Positions 33,960-42,828 of a DNA stretch of 64,000 nucleotides are shown piece after piece. Source of the stretch: Aestuariivivens marinum. GTDB taxonomy: Bacteria; Bacteroidota; Bacteroidia; Flavobacteriales; Flavobacteriaceae. Location: contig NZ_JAKMCR010000001.1 of assembly GCF_022662175.1 (NCBI RefSeq), positions 1,054,001 to 1,118,000 of the forward strand, written 5' to 3'. A program made the translations under genes and the position numbers. The notes below the pieces were generated by a model. The model did not search any database, had not been told where the DNA came from, and worked only from the letters and a program-made list of their open reading frames with translations. Numbering within the stretch: the first letter of the stretch is position 1; each line of letters begins with the position of its first letter.

Positions 33960-35096
33960 ATGAAACTTAATAAGCAAGAGATATTAAAGGCATTAGAAAC
34001 TATTACAGCTCCAGGAGAAGGACAGAATATGGTTGATAGCGGTGCGGTAAAAAACGTGGTTGTTTTTGGCGATGAAGTAGTTGTTGATATTACTATAAAG
34101 AACCCAAGTTTACAAGCAAAAAAACGTACGGAGGTTGATATTTTAAAAACCATTCATGATAAAGTCTACGAAAAGGCTAAAATAAAAGTCAATGTAAAAG
34201 TAGAAGCTCCAGAGCATCCAAAGGCTAATGTAATTAAGGGAGAGCCTATACTGGGTATTCAAAATATTATTGCAGTGGCCTCGGGTAAGGGTGGTGTAGG
34301 TAAATCTACGGTAACTGCAAATTTGGCCGTTACCCTTGCTAAAATGGGTTTTAAAGTAGGTGTTCTGGATGCAGATATTTATGGTCCATCAATGCCCATT
34401 ATGTTTGATGTTGAATCAGAACGCCCTTTAGCAGTAAATATTGATGGAAAATCTAAAATGAAGCCTATTGAGAATTATGGCGTAAAGATGTTGTCTATCG
34501 GTTTTTTTACAGAACCCAACCAAGCAGTGGTTTGGCGTGGCCCTATGGCAGCCAAAGCATTAAACCAAATGATTTTCGATGCGCACTGGGGAGAGCTTGA
34601 TTTCTTGTTGTTGGACTTACCCCCAGGAACTGGTGATATCCACCTTAGTATTATGCAGTCACTTCCCATTACAGGAGCTGTTGTGGTAAGTACGCCTCAA
34701 AATGTGGCATTGGCTGATGCCAAAAAGGGAGTAGCCATGTTCCAACAGGAAAGTATTAGTGTTCCTGTTTTAGGTATTATTGAAAATATGGCTTACTTTA
34801 CACCAGAGGAATTGCCAGATAAGAAATATTATATATTTGGAAAAGAGGGTGCTAAAAATTTAGCTGAAGATTTAAAAGTTCCCTTTTTGGGTGAAATACC
34901 ATTAGTGCAAAGTATTAGAGAAGCAGGTGATGTTGGACGACCCGCGGCATTACAAATTGCCACACCATCTGAACGAGCCTTTGAAACTTTAACCAAAAAT
35001 ATAGTTCAAGAAGTAGTAAAACGTAATGAGGATTTGCCTCCCACTGAGGCTATAAAAATTACTACAATGGCAGGATGTTCGGCAGTTAAAAAATAG
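33960..35096 (+). CDS. Mrp/NBP35-family iron-sulfur carrier ATPase
   Basis: 378 residues. An N-terminal MIP18/DUF59-like domain (about 1-80) is followed by a P-loop ATPase with the deviant Walker A motif SGKGGVGKSTV (about 108-118). DADIYGPSMP, LPPGTGDIHL and STPQNVALADA complete the Mrp set. These proteins load and deliver Fe-S clusters to apo-enzymes. The NifU-domain gene follows two bases after the stop, a common pairing for cluster assembly. The window's Fe-S-rich set (NifJ, KorAB, complex I and ferredoxins) starts about 1.3 kb further on. No direct link is shown. Confidence 0.93.
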   Translation: MKLNKQEILKALETITAPGEGQNMVDSGAVKNVVVFGDEVVVDITIKNPSLQAKKRTEVDILKTIHDKVYEKAKIKVNVKVEAPEHPKANVIKGEPILGIQNIIAVASGKGGVGKSTVTANLAVTLAKMGFKVGVLDADIYGPSMPIMFDVESERPLAVNIDGKSKMKPIENYGVKMLSIGFFTEPNQAVVWRGPMAAKALNQMIFDAHWGELDFLLLDLPPGTGDIHLSIMQSLPITGAVVVSTPQNVALADAKKGVAMFQQESISVPVLGIIENMAYFTPEELPDKKYYIFGKEGAKNLAEDLKVPFLGEIPLVQSIREAGDVGRPAALQIATPSERAFETLTKNIVQEVVKRNEDLPPTEAIKITTMAGCSAVKK

Positions 35097-35098
35097 AT

Positions 35099-35344
35099 AT
35101 GACAACAGAAGAGCTAAAATTAAATATAGAAAAGGCCCTTGATGAAATCCGTCCATTTTTACAGAGTGATGGTGGTGATATTTCATTATTGTCTATTGAG
35201 GACGATAAACTAGTTAAGGTACAACTACAAGGAGCATGTGTTGGCTGCAGTGTTAACCAAATGACCTTAAAATCAGGGGTAGAAATGACCATAAAAAAGT
35301 ATGCGCCTCAAATAGAGCAGGTCATTAATATTGTAGACGCATAA
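35099..35344 (+). CDS. NifU-like C-terminal domain protein (Fe-S scaffold)
   Basis: 81 residues, essentially one NifU C-terminal domain. The cluster-binding pair is GACVGCS (about C46 and C49), preceded by IRPFLQSDGGDISLLSIEDD. Such Nfu-type proteins carry a [4Fe-4S] cluster between two monomers and pass it to target proteins. It is two bases downstream of the Mrp-type ATPase gene and is certainly in the same operon. Confidence 0.93.
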   Translation: MTTEELKLNIEKALDEIRPFLQSDGGDISLLSIEDDKLVKVQLQGACVGCSVNQMTLKSGVEMTIKKYAPQIEQVINIVDA

Positions 35345-36110
35345 AGATTTACCTTTTGATATTAGGCTTCAAGTTGTACTAAAGGTTTAAAACAAGTTAA
35401 GTTAGGGTTTAGGTTTTTATTTTGGGTTTTAAGGACGAGACTGTTTTCTAGGTATTTTTGCAATATTCTATTCATCCTCGATTAGACAGCTTTTAATATA
35501 TAGGTTTAGCTGTATTTGTTGTACTGTACTTTTCTGCTTTTTTTGGTTATGATTTTTATATTTTCCCATAATACTTGAGCCCCATTTTTTAGGTGTTGTT
35601 TCCTATACACATGTACTTGTAACTCTATAAATCCACGGACGGTTTTATTATCTATCAAATAAAATAAACTCATGGTTCCTGTCTTTTCTATATTTGGTTA
35701 CAACCTTCAAGAATGAGAAAAGCAATCAATAAAAAAAATCCTGTAGCTTTCAAATCTTTCATGTAGATGTTGTTTTAATTTAAGACTTGATTTAAGATGC
35801 TAGTTTCTTTGCTAAAAGAGTTTTAATTTAAAAAGTTTTTTGCAAAAGAATATAAGAAACAATTAATAGTTGAATTTATTCCCAATAAAAATTGTATTTC
35901 TAAAGATGAATTTTTTTTGAGATGGAAATTCTTTTTTAGCAATATGTTGTAGAGATAATGCTTTATGGGCTAATAGTTATGGTGTCAAATTCGTAGATTG
36001 ATTTATAAGCATCACCTTTAGATGCCTTTGTCTTCATTGAAAGTGGCATTCCATATATTGGTCACCCATATTATTAAACGTTGCCTTGGATACCTTTTTT
36101 AATATTAACT
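35345..36110. other. Gene-poor stretch of 766 bases
   Basis: Very AT-rich, with many short runs of T and A. No tRNA, IS end or known domain was seen. The only coding-like item is a 55-codon reverse reading frame at 35506-35673, listed separately. The stretch separates the mrp/nifU operon from the HEPN-like gene and could be a decayed region. Confidence 0.6.
35506..35673 (-). CDS. Possible small hypothetical protein (55 aa)
   Basis: A reverse reading frame from ATG at 35673 to TAA gives 55 residues: MSLFYLIDNKTVRGFIELQV, then a basic stretch rich in Lys and Arg. A purine-rich AGGAA precedes the ATG by about four bases. Composition looks protein-like, but no homologue is recognised and the frame could be a remnant of a larger lost gene. 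Confidence 0.25.
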   Translation of the reverse strand: MSLFYLIDNKTVRGFIELQVHVYRKQHLKNGAQVLWENIKIITKKSRKVQYNKYS

Positions 36111-36491
36111 TTAATTCGTTATTAGTTTTACCTTCTTTAATAGAGCATACAAATTGTTTGCTGTAGCAAAGCAGGTGTTAACTTTAGATACTTCGGTACA
36201 ATATCCAGAATCAATGGCGTGGTGTGTGCAATTGAAATCGGAGAAATCTATTTTTTCAAAATCTTTGTTTAGCTTTTTACATTCTTCAAATAGTTCATCA
36301 ATTGTTATAAAAGAATCTGGGTTTACACCTTTTTTATATAAATATCCTTTTAAAAAATTCATAATGGCATATTGCGAATTTTTACAAACCGAATACGGAA
36401 CAATATCCTCTTCTGGTCTATATAATTCCTTGTTTGCAGAATTTAGGCTTTGAAAAGCCTTGTCAAATAACTTATTTGCTTCTTTTTCCAT
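36111..36491 (-). CDS. HEPN-like small helical protein
   Basis: 126 residues, nearly all helical. The pattern ANKLFDKAFQSLNSANKELY, VCKNSQYAIMNFLKGYLYKK and ITIDELFEECKKLN matches the layout of HEPN-domain proteins: helix, short gap, helix with an AxxAxxxxLKAxLxxxG-like core, then the D-x-L helix. The catalytic R-x4-6-H motif of RNase HEPN toxins is not present. No nucleotidyltransferase (MNT) partner lies next to it. The call is therefore structural; function unknown. It is 105 bases from nifJ and probably independent of it. Confidence 0.5.
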   Translation of the reverse strand: MEKEANKLFDKAFQSLNSANKELYRPEEDIVPYSVCKNSQYAIMNFLKGYLYKKGVNPDSFITIDELFEECKKLNKDFEKIDFSDFNCTHHAIDSGYCTEVSKVNTCFATANNLYALLKKVKLITN

Positions 36492-36520
36492 GAGTTCTTA
36501 ATTTTAAAGTTAAGGATAAA

Positions 36521-36554
36521 CTTTTCCAGAATATGTTAACATATTCTGGAAAAG
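36521..36554. repeat. Perfect 34-base palindrome between nifJ and the HEPN-like gene
   Basis: Left arm CTTTTCCAGAATATGTT and right arm AACATATTCTGGAAAAG are exact reverse complements with no spacer (centre GTT|AAC). It lies 43 bases past the nifJ stop. As RNA it would fold into a long hairpin able to stop transcription of nifJ, though only a short T-rich tract follows. It could instead bind a dimeric regulator upstream of the HEPN-like gene. Confidence 0.85.
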
Positions 36555-36596
36555 ACTTAATAATCATTTTTATTGGAAACAAATTTTATAGAGAAC

Positions 36597-39500
36597 TTAT
36601 AAATCTCTAAAAAGTTCCAATCGTTCCCATTTAGAGTCCACTTCTTCTTGAGCTTGTTTAAGGAGTTTGGCGCCAAGTTCAGCATTATCCTTTACTACCC
36701 TAGTAAAGCGGGTTTCTGTATACATGAAATCTTCCAGAGGAGCAGCAGGAGCTTTAGAGTCTAATTTAAATTTCTTGCCTTTTGGTTTTGAAGGGTCGAA
36801 TCTAAATAATGGCCAATATCCAGTATTAACAGCTTTGTCCTGGTGATCTGCTGCGTCCTTTAGGTTGTAGCCATGATCCCCACAATGTGAATAAGCAATA
36901 ATTAATGAGGGACCGTCGTATGCTTCAGCTTCTTCAATTGCCTTAAGGGTTTGAAGGTCCTTAGCACCAATAGCTACTTGTGCTACATATACATTTCCAT
37001 ATGAAATAGCTTGTAAGGCTAGGTTTTTCTTTCCAGTACGTTTGCCAGATACAGAGAATTTGGCACTGGCTCCTAAAGGCGTTGCTTTAGAGGTTTGTCC
37101 TCCGGTATTAGAGTAAATTTCTGTATCTAAAACCATAATATTAATGTTCTCGCCTGAAGCCATAACATGATCTACACCACCATAACCTATATCGTAAGCC
37201 CAACCGTCACCACCTAGAATCCAAACCGATTTTTTACGGAGATGATCGGTTAGTTGCAATAGTTTTTTAGCATTAGCGTTATCGATAGTTGTTAATTTAT
37301 CTTTAAGCTTATCGAGATTTGTAAAGTTTTCAGCTTTTTCAGCCTCTGTTTTTTCGGGGTTGCTCAAAATGGCTTCAACCAATTCGGTACCTACTTTGTC
37401 TTCTAATTCCCTTAAAAGGTTTACGGCAACTTCCTGTTTTTTAGATAGGGCTAATTTCATGCCTAAACCAAATTCGGCATTGTCTTCAAATAAGGAATTA
37501 GCCCATGCAGGTCCCCTACCAAATGCATTAGTTTTATAAGGGGTAGTAGGCAGGTTACCACCATAAATTGATGAGCAACCTGTTGCATTGGCAATTAAAA
37601 TGCTATCGCCATACAGTTGGGTTAATAGTTTAATATAAGGTGTTTCACCACAACCAGAGCAAGCACCAGAAAATTCGAATAACGGTTCTAGGAATTGAGA
37701 TCCTTTAATATTGGAAATTTGCAATTCGGTTCTGTTATAATCAGGTAAATTAATAAAGTAGTCCCAGTTAACATTTTCATGATCCTGTACTAACAGTTTA
37801 TTGTGCATATTAATGGCCTTAAAATCTGGATTGTCTTTGCTAACAGCAGGACAAACAGCCACACAAAGGTCACAACCAGTACAATCTTGAGGGGAGACCT
37901 GAAGGACGTAAGATTCTGTTTTGGAGTCGAACGGCCTGCCCTTTGCTGGAACGGATTTTAAAGTTGAAGGGATATCTGATAGTTCTGCATTGGCAACCAC
38001 TTTGGCCCTAATAGCAGCATGTGGGCAAATAACTACACACTTATTACATTGGGTACATAGGTTTTCATCATCCCAAATCGGAACAAAATCAGCAATGCCT
38101 CTTTTTTCATATTGAGTAGTGCCAGTTGGGAAGGTGCCATCAATTGAAAAAGCACTTACAGGAAGTTCATCACCTTTACCGGCTAAGATTTTACCCAATA
38201 CCTCTTTTACAAAAGGATCATCAGTACCCGTCATAATAGGTTTTAAATCTTCATTGCTGGTAATTTGTTTTGGATAATCTACTTTTTGTAGGTTTTCTAA
38301 AGATTTATCCACAGCGTTAAAGTTCATTTGCACTACTCTGTCTCCTTTTTTAGAATAGGATTTTACAATAGCATCCTTAATTTTTTTAATGGCATCCTCT
38401 TTGGGAAGTACGCCAGAAATGGCAAAGAAACAAGTTTGTAAGACTGTATTAGTGCGTTTCCCAAGCTTAGCCTCTTGCGCTACTTTAGAGGCGTCTATAA
38501 CATAAAATTCCAATTCGTTTTTTATAATTTCTTCCTGCATGAGTTTAGGAAGGTTGTCCCAAATTTGGTTTTTGTCATAAGGTGAATTTAATAGGAAAGT
38601 ACCACCTTTTTTAACATGGTCGAGAATATCATATTTTTCAATAAAGTTAAATTGATGGCAGGCAACAAAATCAGCTTTATGAATCAAATAGGTTGAGTAA
38701 ATAGGTTCTGGGCCAAATCTTAAGTGAGATACCGTTTGTGCCCCCGCTTTTTTAGAATCGTAAACGAAGTAACCTTGAACATAATTATCTGTGGTTTCAC
38801 CAATAATTTTGATGGAATTTTTGTTGGCCCCAACGGTACCATCTGAACCTAGTCCGAAAAACATACAGTTAAAAGTATTTTTGGCTGTCTTAAAACGATT
38901 ACCAATAACTAGGCTCGTATGAGATACATCATCATTTATACCAACGGTAAAATGGTTTTTAGGTTGTTCAAGTTCTAAATTATCAAAAACGGCTTTTACC
39001 ATAGCAGGATCAAATTCTTTAGAAGATAAACCGTAACGACCACCAACTATGGTTGGCATGGTTCTATTACTTTCCATAAAGGCTGTAATAATATCTTGGT
39101 ACAAAGGTTCACCTATACTTCCGGGTTCTTTTGTTCTGTCTAATACGGCTACTTTTTTAACTGTTGTTGGTAGTGATTCAACAAAATGGTTTATTGAAAA
39201 AGGCCTAAAGAGGCGTACAATAATAGCGCCTACTTTTTCTCCGTTTTTTGCAAGGGCATCAACAGTTTCAATAACGGGACCTTGTCCAGAGCCCATTATG
39301 ACAATTACTTTTTCAGCTTCAGGATGTCCTATATAATAGAAAAGGCTATAGCGTCTTCCGGTATGTTTATAGAATTCGTCCATAGTATCTTGAACGACAC
39401 TAGGAACTTTTTTATAATAGGTGTTGGCAGCTTCTCTTGCTTGGAAAAACACATCAGGGTTTTGTGATGTACCCCTAATGACAGGGTGGTCTGGGTCTAA

Positions 39501-40127
39501 AGACCTTTTTTTATGTTCTAAAATATTTTCTTCTGGCATCATTGATACAATAGTATCATCTGTAATAGCATCAATTTTTGATATTTCGTGTGACGTTCTA
39601 AAACCATCAAATATATTTAAGAAAGGGACTCTTGTTTTTAAGGTCGCGACTTGACTAATTAAAGCAAAATCTTGAGCTTCCTGCACAGAGCCTCCGAATA
39701 GCATAGAGAACCCTGTTTGGCGTGTGGCCATAACATCAGAGTGGTCTCCAAATATTGAAAGTGCGTGGGTAGCCACGGTTCTTGCTGCTACATGAATGAC
39801 CGATGGCAATAATTCGCCAGCAATTTTATACATATTAGGAATCATTAAAAGAAGGCCTTGGGATGCCGTAAAAGTAGTGGTAAGCGCACCGCCTTGTAAC
39901 GAACCGTGAACAGCGCCAGAAGCACCTCCTTCACTTTGCATTTCAACAATTCTAGGGATATTGCCCCAAATATTTTTTTTGCCATTAGTACTAAAAACAT
40001 CTACGTGTTCTCCCATTGGAGAGGCTGGTGTAATAGGGTAAATGGCACAAACCTCATTAGTTTTATGAGCTATTCTTGCTACCGCTTCATTGGCATCGCA
40101 TATAAGCTTCTTAATTTTTGTTTCCAT
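36597..40127 (-). CDS. nifJ: Pyruvate:ferredoxin (flavodoxin) oxidoreductase
   Basis: 1176 residues, the usual size of the single-chain homodimeric enzyme. It oxidises pyruvate with CoA to acetyl-CoA and CO2, reducing ferredoxin or flavodoxin. Domain I begins with ANEAVARIAHKTNEVCAIYPITPASPMGE. The gamma-like domain has GLGSDGTVGANKNSIKII (about 415-432). The 2[4Fe-4S] domain has CTQCNKCVVICP (about 688) and CTGCDLCVAVCP (about 747). The C-terminal TPP domain has CSGCGETPY and GGDGWAYDIGYGGVDH (about 977) plus the third-cluster cysteines. It has its own promoter with an operator at 40187-40198. It feeds the same ferredoxin pool as KorAB, transcribed divergently. This oxygen-sensitive enzyme suggests low-oxygen life or protection. 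Confidence 0.97.
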   Translation of the reverse strand: METKIKKLICDANEAVARIAHKTNEVCAIYPITPASPMGEHVDVFSTNGKKNIWGNIPRIVEMQSEGGASGAVHGSLQGGALTTTFTASQGLLLMIPNMYKIAGELLPSVIHVAARTVATHALSIFGDHSDVMATRQTGFSMLFGGSVQEAQDFALISQVATLKTRVPFLNIFDGFRTSHEISKIDAITDDTIVSMMPEENILEHKKRSLDPDHPVIRGTSQNPDVFFQAREAANTYYKKVPSVVQDTMDEFYKHTGRRYSLFYYIGHPEAEKVIVIMGSGQGPVIETVDALAKNGEKVGAIIVRLFRPFSINHFVESLPTTVKKVAVLDRTKEPGSIGEPLYQDIITAFMESNRTMPTIVGGRYGLSSKEFDPAMVKAVFDNLELEQPKNHFTVGINDDVSHTSLVIGNRFKTAKNTFNCMFFGLGSDGTVGANKNSIKIIGETTDNYVQGYFVYDSKKAGAQTVSHLRFGPEPIYSTYLIHKADFVACHQFNFIEKYDILDHVKKGGTFLLNSPYDKNQIWDNLPKLMQEEIIKNELEFYVIDASKVAQEAKLGKRTNTVLQTCFFAISGVLPKEDAIKKIKDAIVKSYSKKGDRVVQMNFNAVDKSLENLQKVDYPKQITSNEDLKPIMTGTDDPFVKEVLGKILAGKGDELPVSAFSIDGTFPTGTTQYEKRGIADFVPIWDDENLCTQCNKCVVICPHAAIRAKVVANAELSDIPSTLKSVPAKGRPFDSKTESYVLQVSPQDCTGCDLCVAVCPAVSKDNPDFKAINMHNKLLVQDHENVNWDYFINLPDYNRTELQISNIKGSQFLEPLFEFSGACSGCGETPYIKLLTQLYGDSILIANATGCSSIYGGNLPTTPYKTNAFGRGPAWANSLFEDNAEFGLGMKLALSKKQEVAVNLLRELEDKVGTELVEAILSNPEKTEAEKAENFTNLDKLKDKLTTIDNANAKKLLQLTDHLRKKSVWILGGDGWAYDIGYGGVDHVMASGENINIMVLDTEIYSNTGGQTSKATPLGASAKFSVSGKRTGKKNLALQAISYGNVYVAQVAIGAKDLQTLKAIEEAEAYDGPSLIIAYSHCGDHGYNLKDAADHQDKAVNTGYWPLFRFDPSKPKGKKFKLDSKAPAAPLEDFMYTETRFTRVVKDNAELGAKLLKQAQEEVDSKWERLELFRDL

Positions 40128-40155
40128 GAATTTTATACTTTATAAATAAGTGGAC

Positions 40156-40163
40156 GAAAAGTA
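40156..40163 (-). promoter_or_regulatory. -7-like element for nifJ
   Basis: On the reverse strand, TACTTTTC fits TAnnTTT with C in place of the last G. It lies exactly 23 bases from the TGACATATGTCA palindrome. Expected transcription start is near 40150, 23 bases before the ATG. Confidence 0.5.
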
Positions 40164-40186
40164 GATATTCTAAAACTTAAATACTA

Positions 40187-40198
40187 TGACATATGTCA
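40187..40198. promoter_or_regulatory. Palindromic operator upstream of nifJ
   Basis: TGACATATGTCA is a perfect 12-base palindrome of the TGAC-N4-GTCA kind, as bound by CRP/FNR-superfamily dimers (for example the HcpR-type TTGAC-N4-GTCAA). It is centred about 42 bases upstream of the predicted start, the class II activator position. A near-copy lies between the ferredoxin gene and korA with the same spacing to both promoters. Confidence 0.6.
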
Positions 40199-40366
40199 GG
40201 TGCAAAAATTATATCTTCAAAGTTTTATGTTTCAAATTGGTTTTGGAGTATTATCTTACTTTAAAACAATAAAAAAATCTCAACACCTTTTATTTTTAGT
40301 TTTTGAGGTAGGTTAAAATATCTGTAGCTATGAAATAAAAATGAATAGATATTTTATTGCATAAAA

Positions 40367-40404
40367 AAAGCACATCCTGAACAAAATAGTTAGAATGTAC
40401 TTTT
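40367..40404 (-). terminator. Terminator for the 2[4Fe-4S] ferredoxin gene
   Basis: On the reverse strand AAAGTACATTCT pairs with AGGATGTGCTTT (two G-U pairs) and is followed by TTTTT. It is 39 bases past the ferredoxin stop, so the ferredoxin gene and nifJ are mainly separate transcripts. Confidence 0.75.
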
Positions 40405-40442
40405 ACAAAATGTTTTTTATTATACTAAAGAATTATATATTG

Positions 40443-40793
40443 TTATTCGGCATGTAGCCAAGCTTTTTTGGCCAATAATTCATCTTCAGATTCAACATGG
40501 TTATCATCGGGAACACAACAATCAACTGGGCAGACAGAAGCACATTGGGGTTCATCATGAAAGCCTTTGCATTCGGTACATTTACTTGGCACTATAAAAT
40601 AGAATTCATCTGAAATGGGTTCATTTTCTGCATCAGCATCAACCTCTTCCCCATTAGGTAAAGTAACCATTCCACTTAAAGCAGTTTCATCTGAATAGGA
40701 CCATTCTTGGTCTGGTTCATATATTGCATTGTTAGGACATTCCGATACGCAAGCATCACAATTAATGCACTCGTCTGTTATTATAATTGCCAT
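40443..40793 (-). CDS. 2[4Fe-4S] ferredoxin, Alvin-like
   Basis: 116 residues. The first cluster motif is [12 protein letters not shown] (C-x2-C-x2-C-x3-CP). The second is [18 protein letters not shown], with eight residues between the second and third cysteines. This longer loop is the mark of Alvin-type ferredoxins, known for very low redox potential. About 50 acidic residues lie between the two motifs. The likely role is electron carrier for NifJ and KorAB, and possibly the donor to the NADH-module-less complex I. It is divergent from korA and shares an operator with it. Confidence 0.92.
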   Translation of the reverse strand: MAIIITDECINCDACVSECPNNAIYEPDQEWSYSDETALSGMVTLPNGEEVDADAENEPISDEFYFIVPSKCTECKGFHDEPQCASVCPVDCCVPDDNHVESEDELLAKKAWLHAE

Positions 40794-40828
40794 GATAATT
40801 TATTTTTTATTATTATAATTAATGATTG

Positions 40829-40836
40829 TAAAAATA
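40829..40836 (-). promoter_or_regulatory. -7-like element for the ferredoxin gene
   Basis: On the reverse strand TATTTTTA fits TAnnTTT (A in place of the last G), 23 bases from the operator at 40860-40871. Expected transcription start is near 40823, 30 bases before the ATG. Confidence 0.45.
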
Positions 40837-40859
40837 AAGTTTCGATTAAGTTTTTTATG

Positions 40860-40871
40860 TGATAAATGTCA
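40860..40871. promoter_or_regulatory. Operator shared by the ferredoxin gene and the korAB-nuo operon
   Basis: TGATAAATGTCA differs from the nifJ operator TGACATATGTCA at two positions. It lies 23 bases from the -7-like element of each divergent promoter, so one dimer could activate both sides. Confidence 0.55.
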
Positions 40872-40894
40872 TGTTTCGTGTTAAAAAGTTGAAT

Positions 40895-40902
40895 TAATTT
40901 TA
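40895..40902 (+). promoter_or_regulatory. -7-like element for the korAB-nuo operon
   Basis: TAATTTTA fits TAnnTTT (A in place of the last G), 23 bases from the operator at 40860-40871. Expected start is near 40908, giving a leader of about 60 bases before korA. Confidence 0.45.
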
Positions 40903-40970
40903 GGGCTTCAATGTATAAATTTACTAATATTTAGGTAAATTTAGCTAATTTTTTTAATTCTTCTTACAGT

Positions 40971-42827
40971 ATGAATACACCTTTAACAAAAAACCAACCA
41001 GAAACTTTAGAGGCTGTTATTATTAGATTTGTTGGGGATTCTGGAGATGGGATGCAATTAACTGGAACACAATTTTCTGATACCTCAGCAATGTTTGGTA
41101 ACGATATTGCCACCTTCCCAAATTACCCTGCCGAGATTAGGGCACCCCAAGGAAGCCTGTATGGGGTTTCGGGCTTTCAAGTGCATATAGGTAGTGTTGA
41201 AATTAGTACACCTGGAGATGAAGTCGATTTATTGGTGGCTATGAATCCGGCGGGTTTAAAGACCAACTTACATGCTGTTAAGCCTGGTCATACAATTATT
41301 GTAGATACAGATGCCTTTACTAGGAAAAATTTGGAAAAAGCCCAATATGAAACTAATCCGTTAGAGGATGGTAGTTTGTCAAATTATAGGGTTATTGAAG
41401 TTGCTATGACGTCTTTGACTAAAGAAGCTTTAAAGAGTGTTGAAGGGCTCGATAATAAAACCATAACCAGAACTAAAAATATGTTTGCTTTAGGAATGGT
41501 GTATTGGATGTATAATCGTTCTCCTGAGCATACTATATCCTTTTTTAACAAGAAATTTAAATCTTCACCAAGTATTATAGAAGCTAACACGAAAGTATTA
41601 AATACTGGATATTATTTTGCTGAGACATTGGAGTTAATTCCAAATGCCTACACAATTTCACCCGCAAAAATGCCTTCTGGAACCTATAGAATTATTATGG
41701 GTAATACGGCAACTGCATGGGGGTTTTTAGCTGCAGCAGAGAAAGCTGGATTAGAATTGTTTTTGGGATCTTATCCTATTACTCCGGCTTCAGATATTCT
41801 TCACGAATTAGTGAAACACAGACATTTTGGTGTTAAATCACTTCAAGCTGAAGACGAAATTGCGGGAATAACATCGGCAATTGGAGCTGCATTTGCAGGA
41901 GATTTGGCAATAACAACAACTTCTGGACCGGGTTTAGCACTTAAAGGTGAAGCTATTGGTCTTGCTATGATGATAGAATTACCTTTGGTAATTGTAAATG
42001 TACAACGTGGTGGACCTTCAACTGGTTTGCCAACTAAAACCGAACAATCCGATTTACTCCAGGCATTATATGGTAGAAATGGAGAAAGTCCGGTTATTGT
42101 AATCGCTGCAAGCACACCAGCTAACTGTTTTGATTATGCTTTTCAAGCTGCAAAACTTAGCTTGGAGCACATGACTCCAGTAATTTTATTGACTGACGGA
42201 TATATTGCCAATGGATCTGCTCCTTGGAAAATAAAATCAGTAAATGAAATGCCTGAGATAAAACATAAAATCATAAAAGAGGCCAGTGAAGATTGGCATC
42301 CTTATGATAGAGACGAAGATTCACTTGCCCGTAATTGGGCTGTTCCTGGAACTCCCGGATTAGAACATCGCGTTGGCGGCCTTGAAAAAGACAGAATTAG
42401 TGGGAATGTATCTTATGTACCTGAAAATCATGAATACATGACCAAAAAAAGGGCAGAAAAAGTTAAACGTGTTCAAAATTATATACCTGAATTAAAAACA
42501 GAGTTTGCCAATGAAGGTGATTTATTGGTAGTTGGTTGGGGAGGTACTTACGGCTCATTACATTCTGCAGTAAAACACATGAATGAAAATGGACATAAAA
42601 ATATAGGTTATGCTCATTTTAATTATATCAATCCACTTCCAAAAAATACTGAAGCCGTTTTAAAACGATTCAAGAAGATCGTGGTGTGTGAATTAAATTC
42701 GGGTCAATTTGTTAAAGTATTAAAAATGAATTTTGACGGACTGAACCTTACTCAATTTAATAAAATTCAAGGCTTGCCATTTGGTAACCAAGAGCTAGAA
42801 GAAAAGTTTAAACAATTGTTAAAATAA
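40971..42827 (+). CDS. korA: 2-oxoacid:ferredoxin oxidoreductase, fused gamma-alpha subunit (KorA type)
   Basis: 618 residues. Residues about 10-195 are the gamma domain (IRFVGDSGDGMQLTGTQFSD, then EIRAPQGSLYGVSGFQVHIG). Residues about 220-618 are the alpha, TPP pyrimidine-binding domain (LFLGSYPITPASDILHELV, TTTSGPGLALKGEAIGLAMM and VNVQRGGPSTGLPTKTEQSD). The fusion matches the KorA/OorA-like enzyme class that oxidises 2-oxoglutarate to succinyl-CoA and reduces ferredoxin. KorB starts one base after its stop. It is the first gene of an operon running through complex I. 2-Oxoglutarate is the likely substrate from family resemblance; pyruvate is covered by nifJ. Confidence 0.93.
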   Translation: MNTPLTKNQPETLEAVIIRFVGDSGDGMQLTGTQFSDTSAMFGNDIATFPNYPAEIRAPQGSLYGVSGFQVHIGSVEISTPGDEVDLLVAMNPAGLKTNLHAVKPGHTIIVDTDAFTRKNLEKAQYETNPLEDGSLSNYRVIEVAMTSLTKEALKSVEGLDNKTITRTKNMFALGMVYWMYNRSPEHTISFFNKKFKSSPSIIEANTKVLNTGYYFAETLELIPNAYTISPAKMPSGTYRIIMGNTATAWGFLAAAEKAGLELFLGSYPITPASDILHELVKHRHFGVKSLQAEDEIAGITSAIGAAFAGDLAITTTSGPGLALKGEAIGLAMMIELPLVIVNVQRGGPSTGLPTKTEQSDLLQALYGRNGESPVIVIAASTPANCFDYAFQAAKLSLEHMTPVILLTDGYIANGSAPWKIKSVNEMPEIKHKIIKEASEDWHPYDRDEDSLARNWAVPGTPGLEHRVGGLEKDRISGNVSYVPENHEYMTKKRAEKVKRVQNYIPELKTEFANEGDLLVVGWGGTYGSLHSAVKHMNENGHKNIGYAHFNYINPLPKNTEAVLKRFKKIVVCELNSGQFVKVLKMNFDGLNLTQFNKIQGLPFGNQELEEKFKQLLK

Positions 42828-42828
42828 T

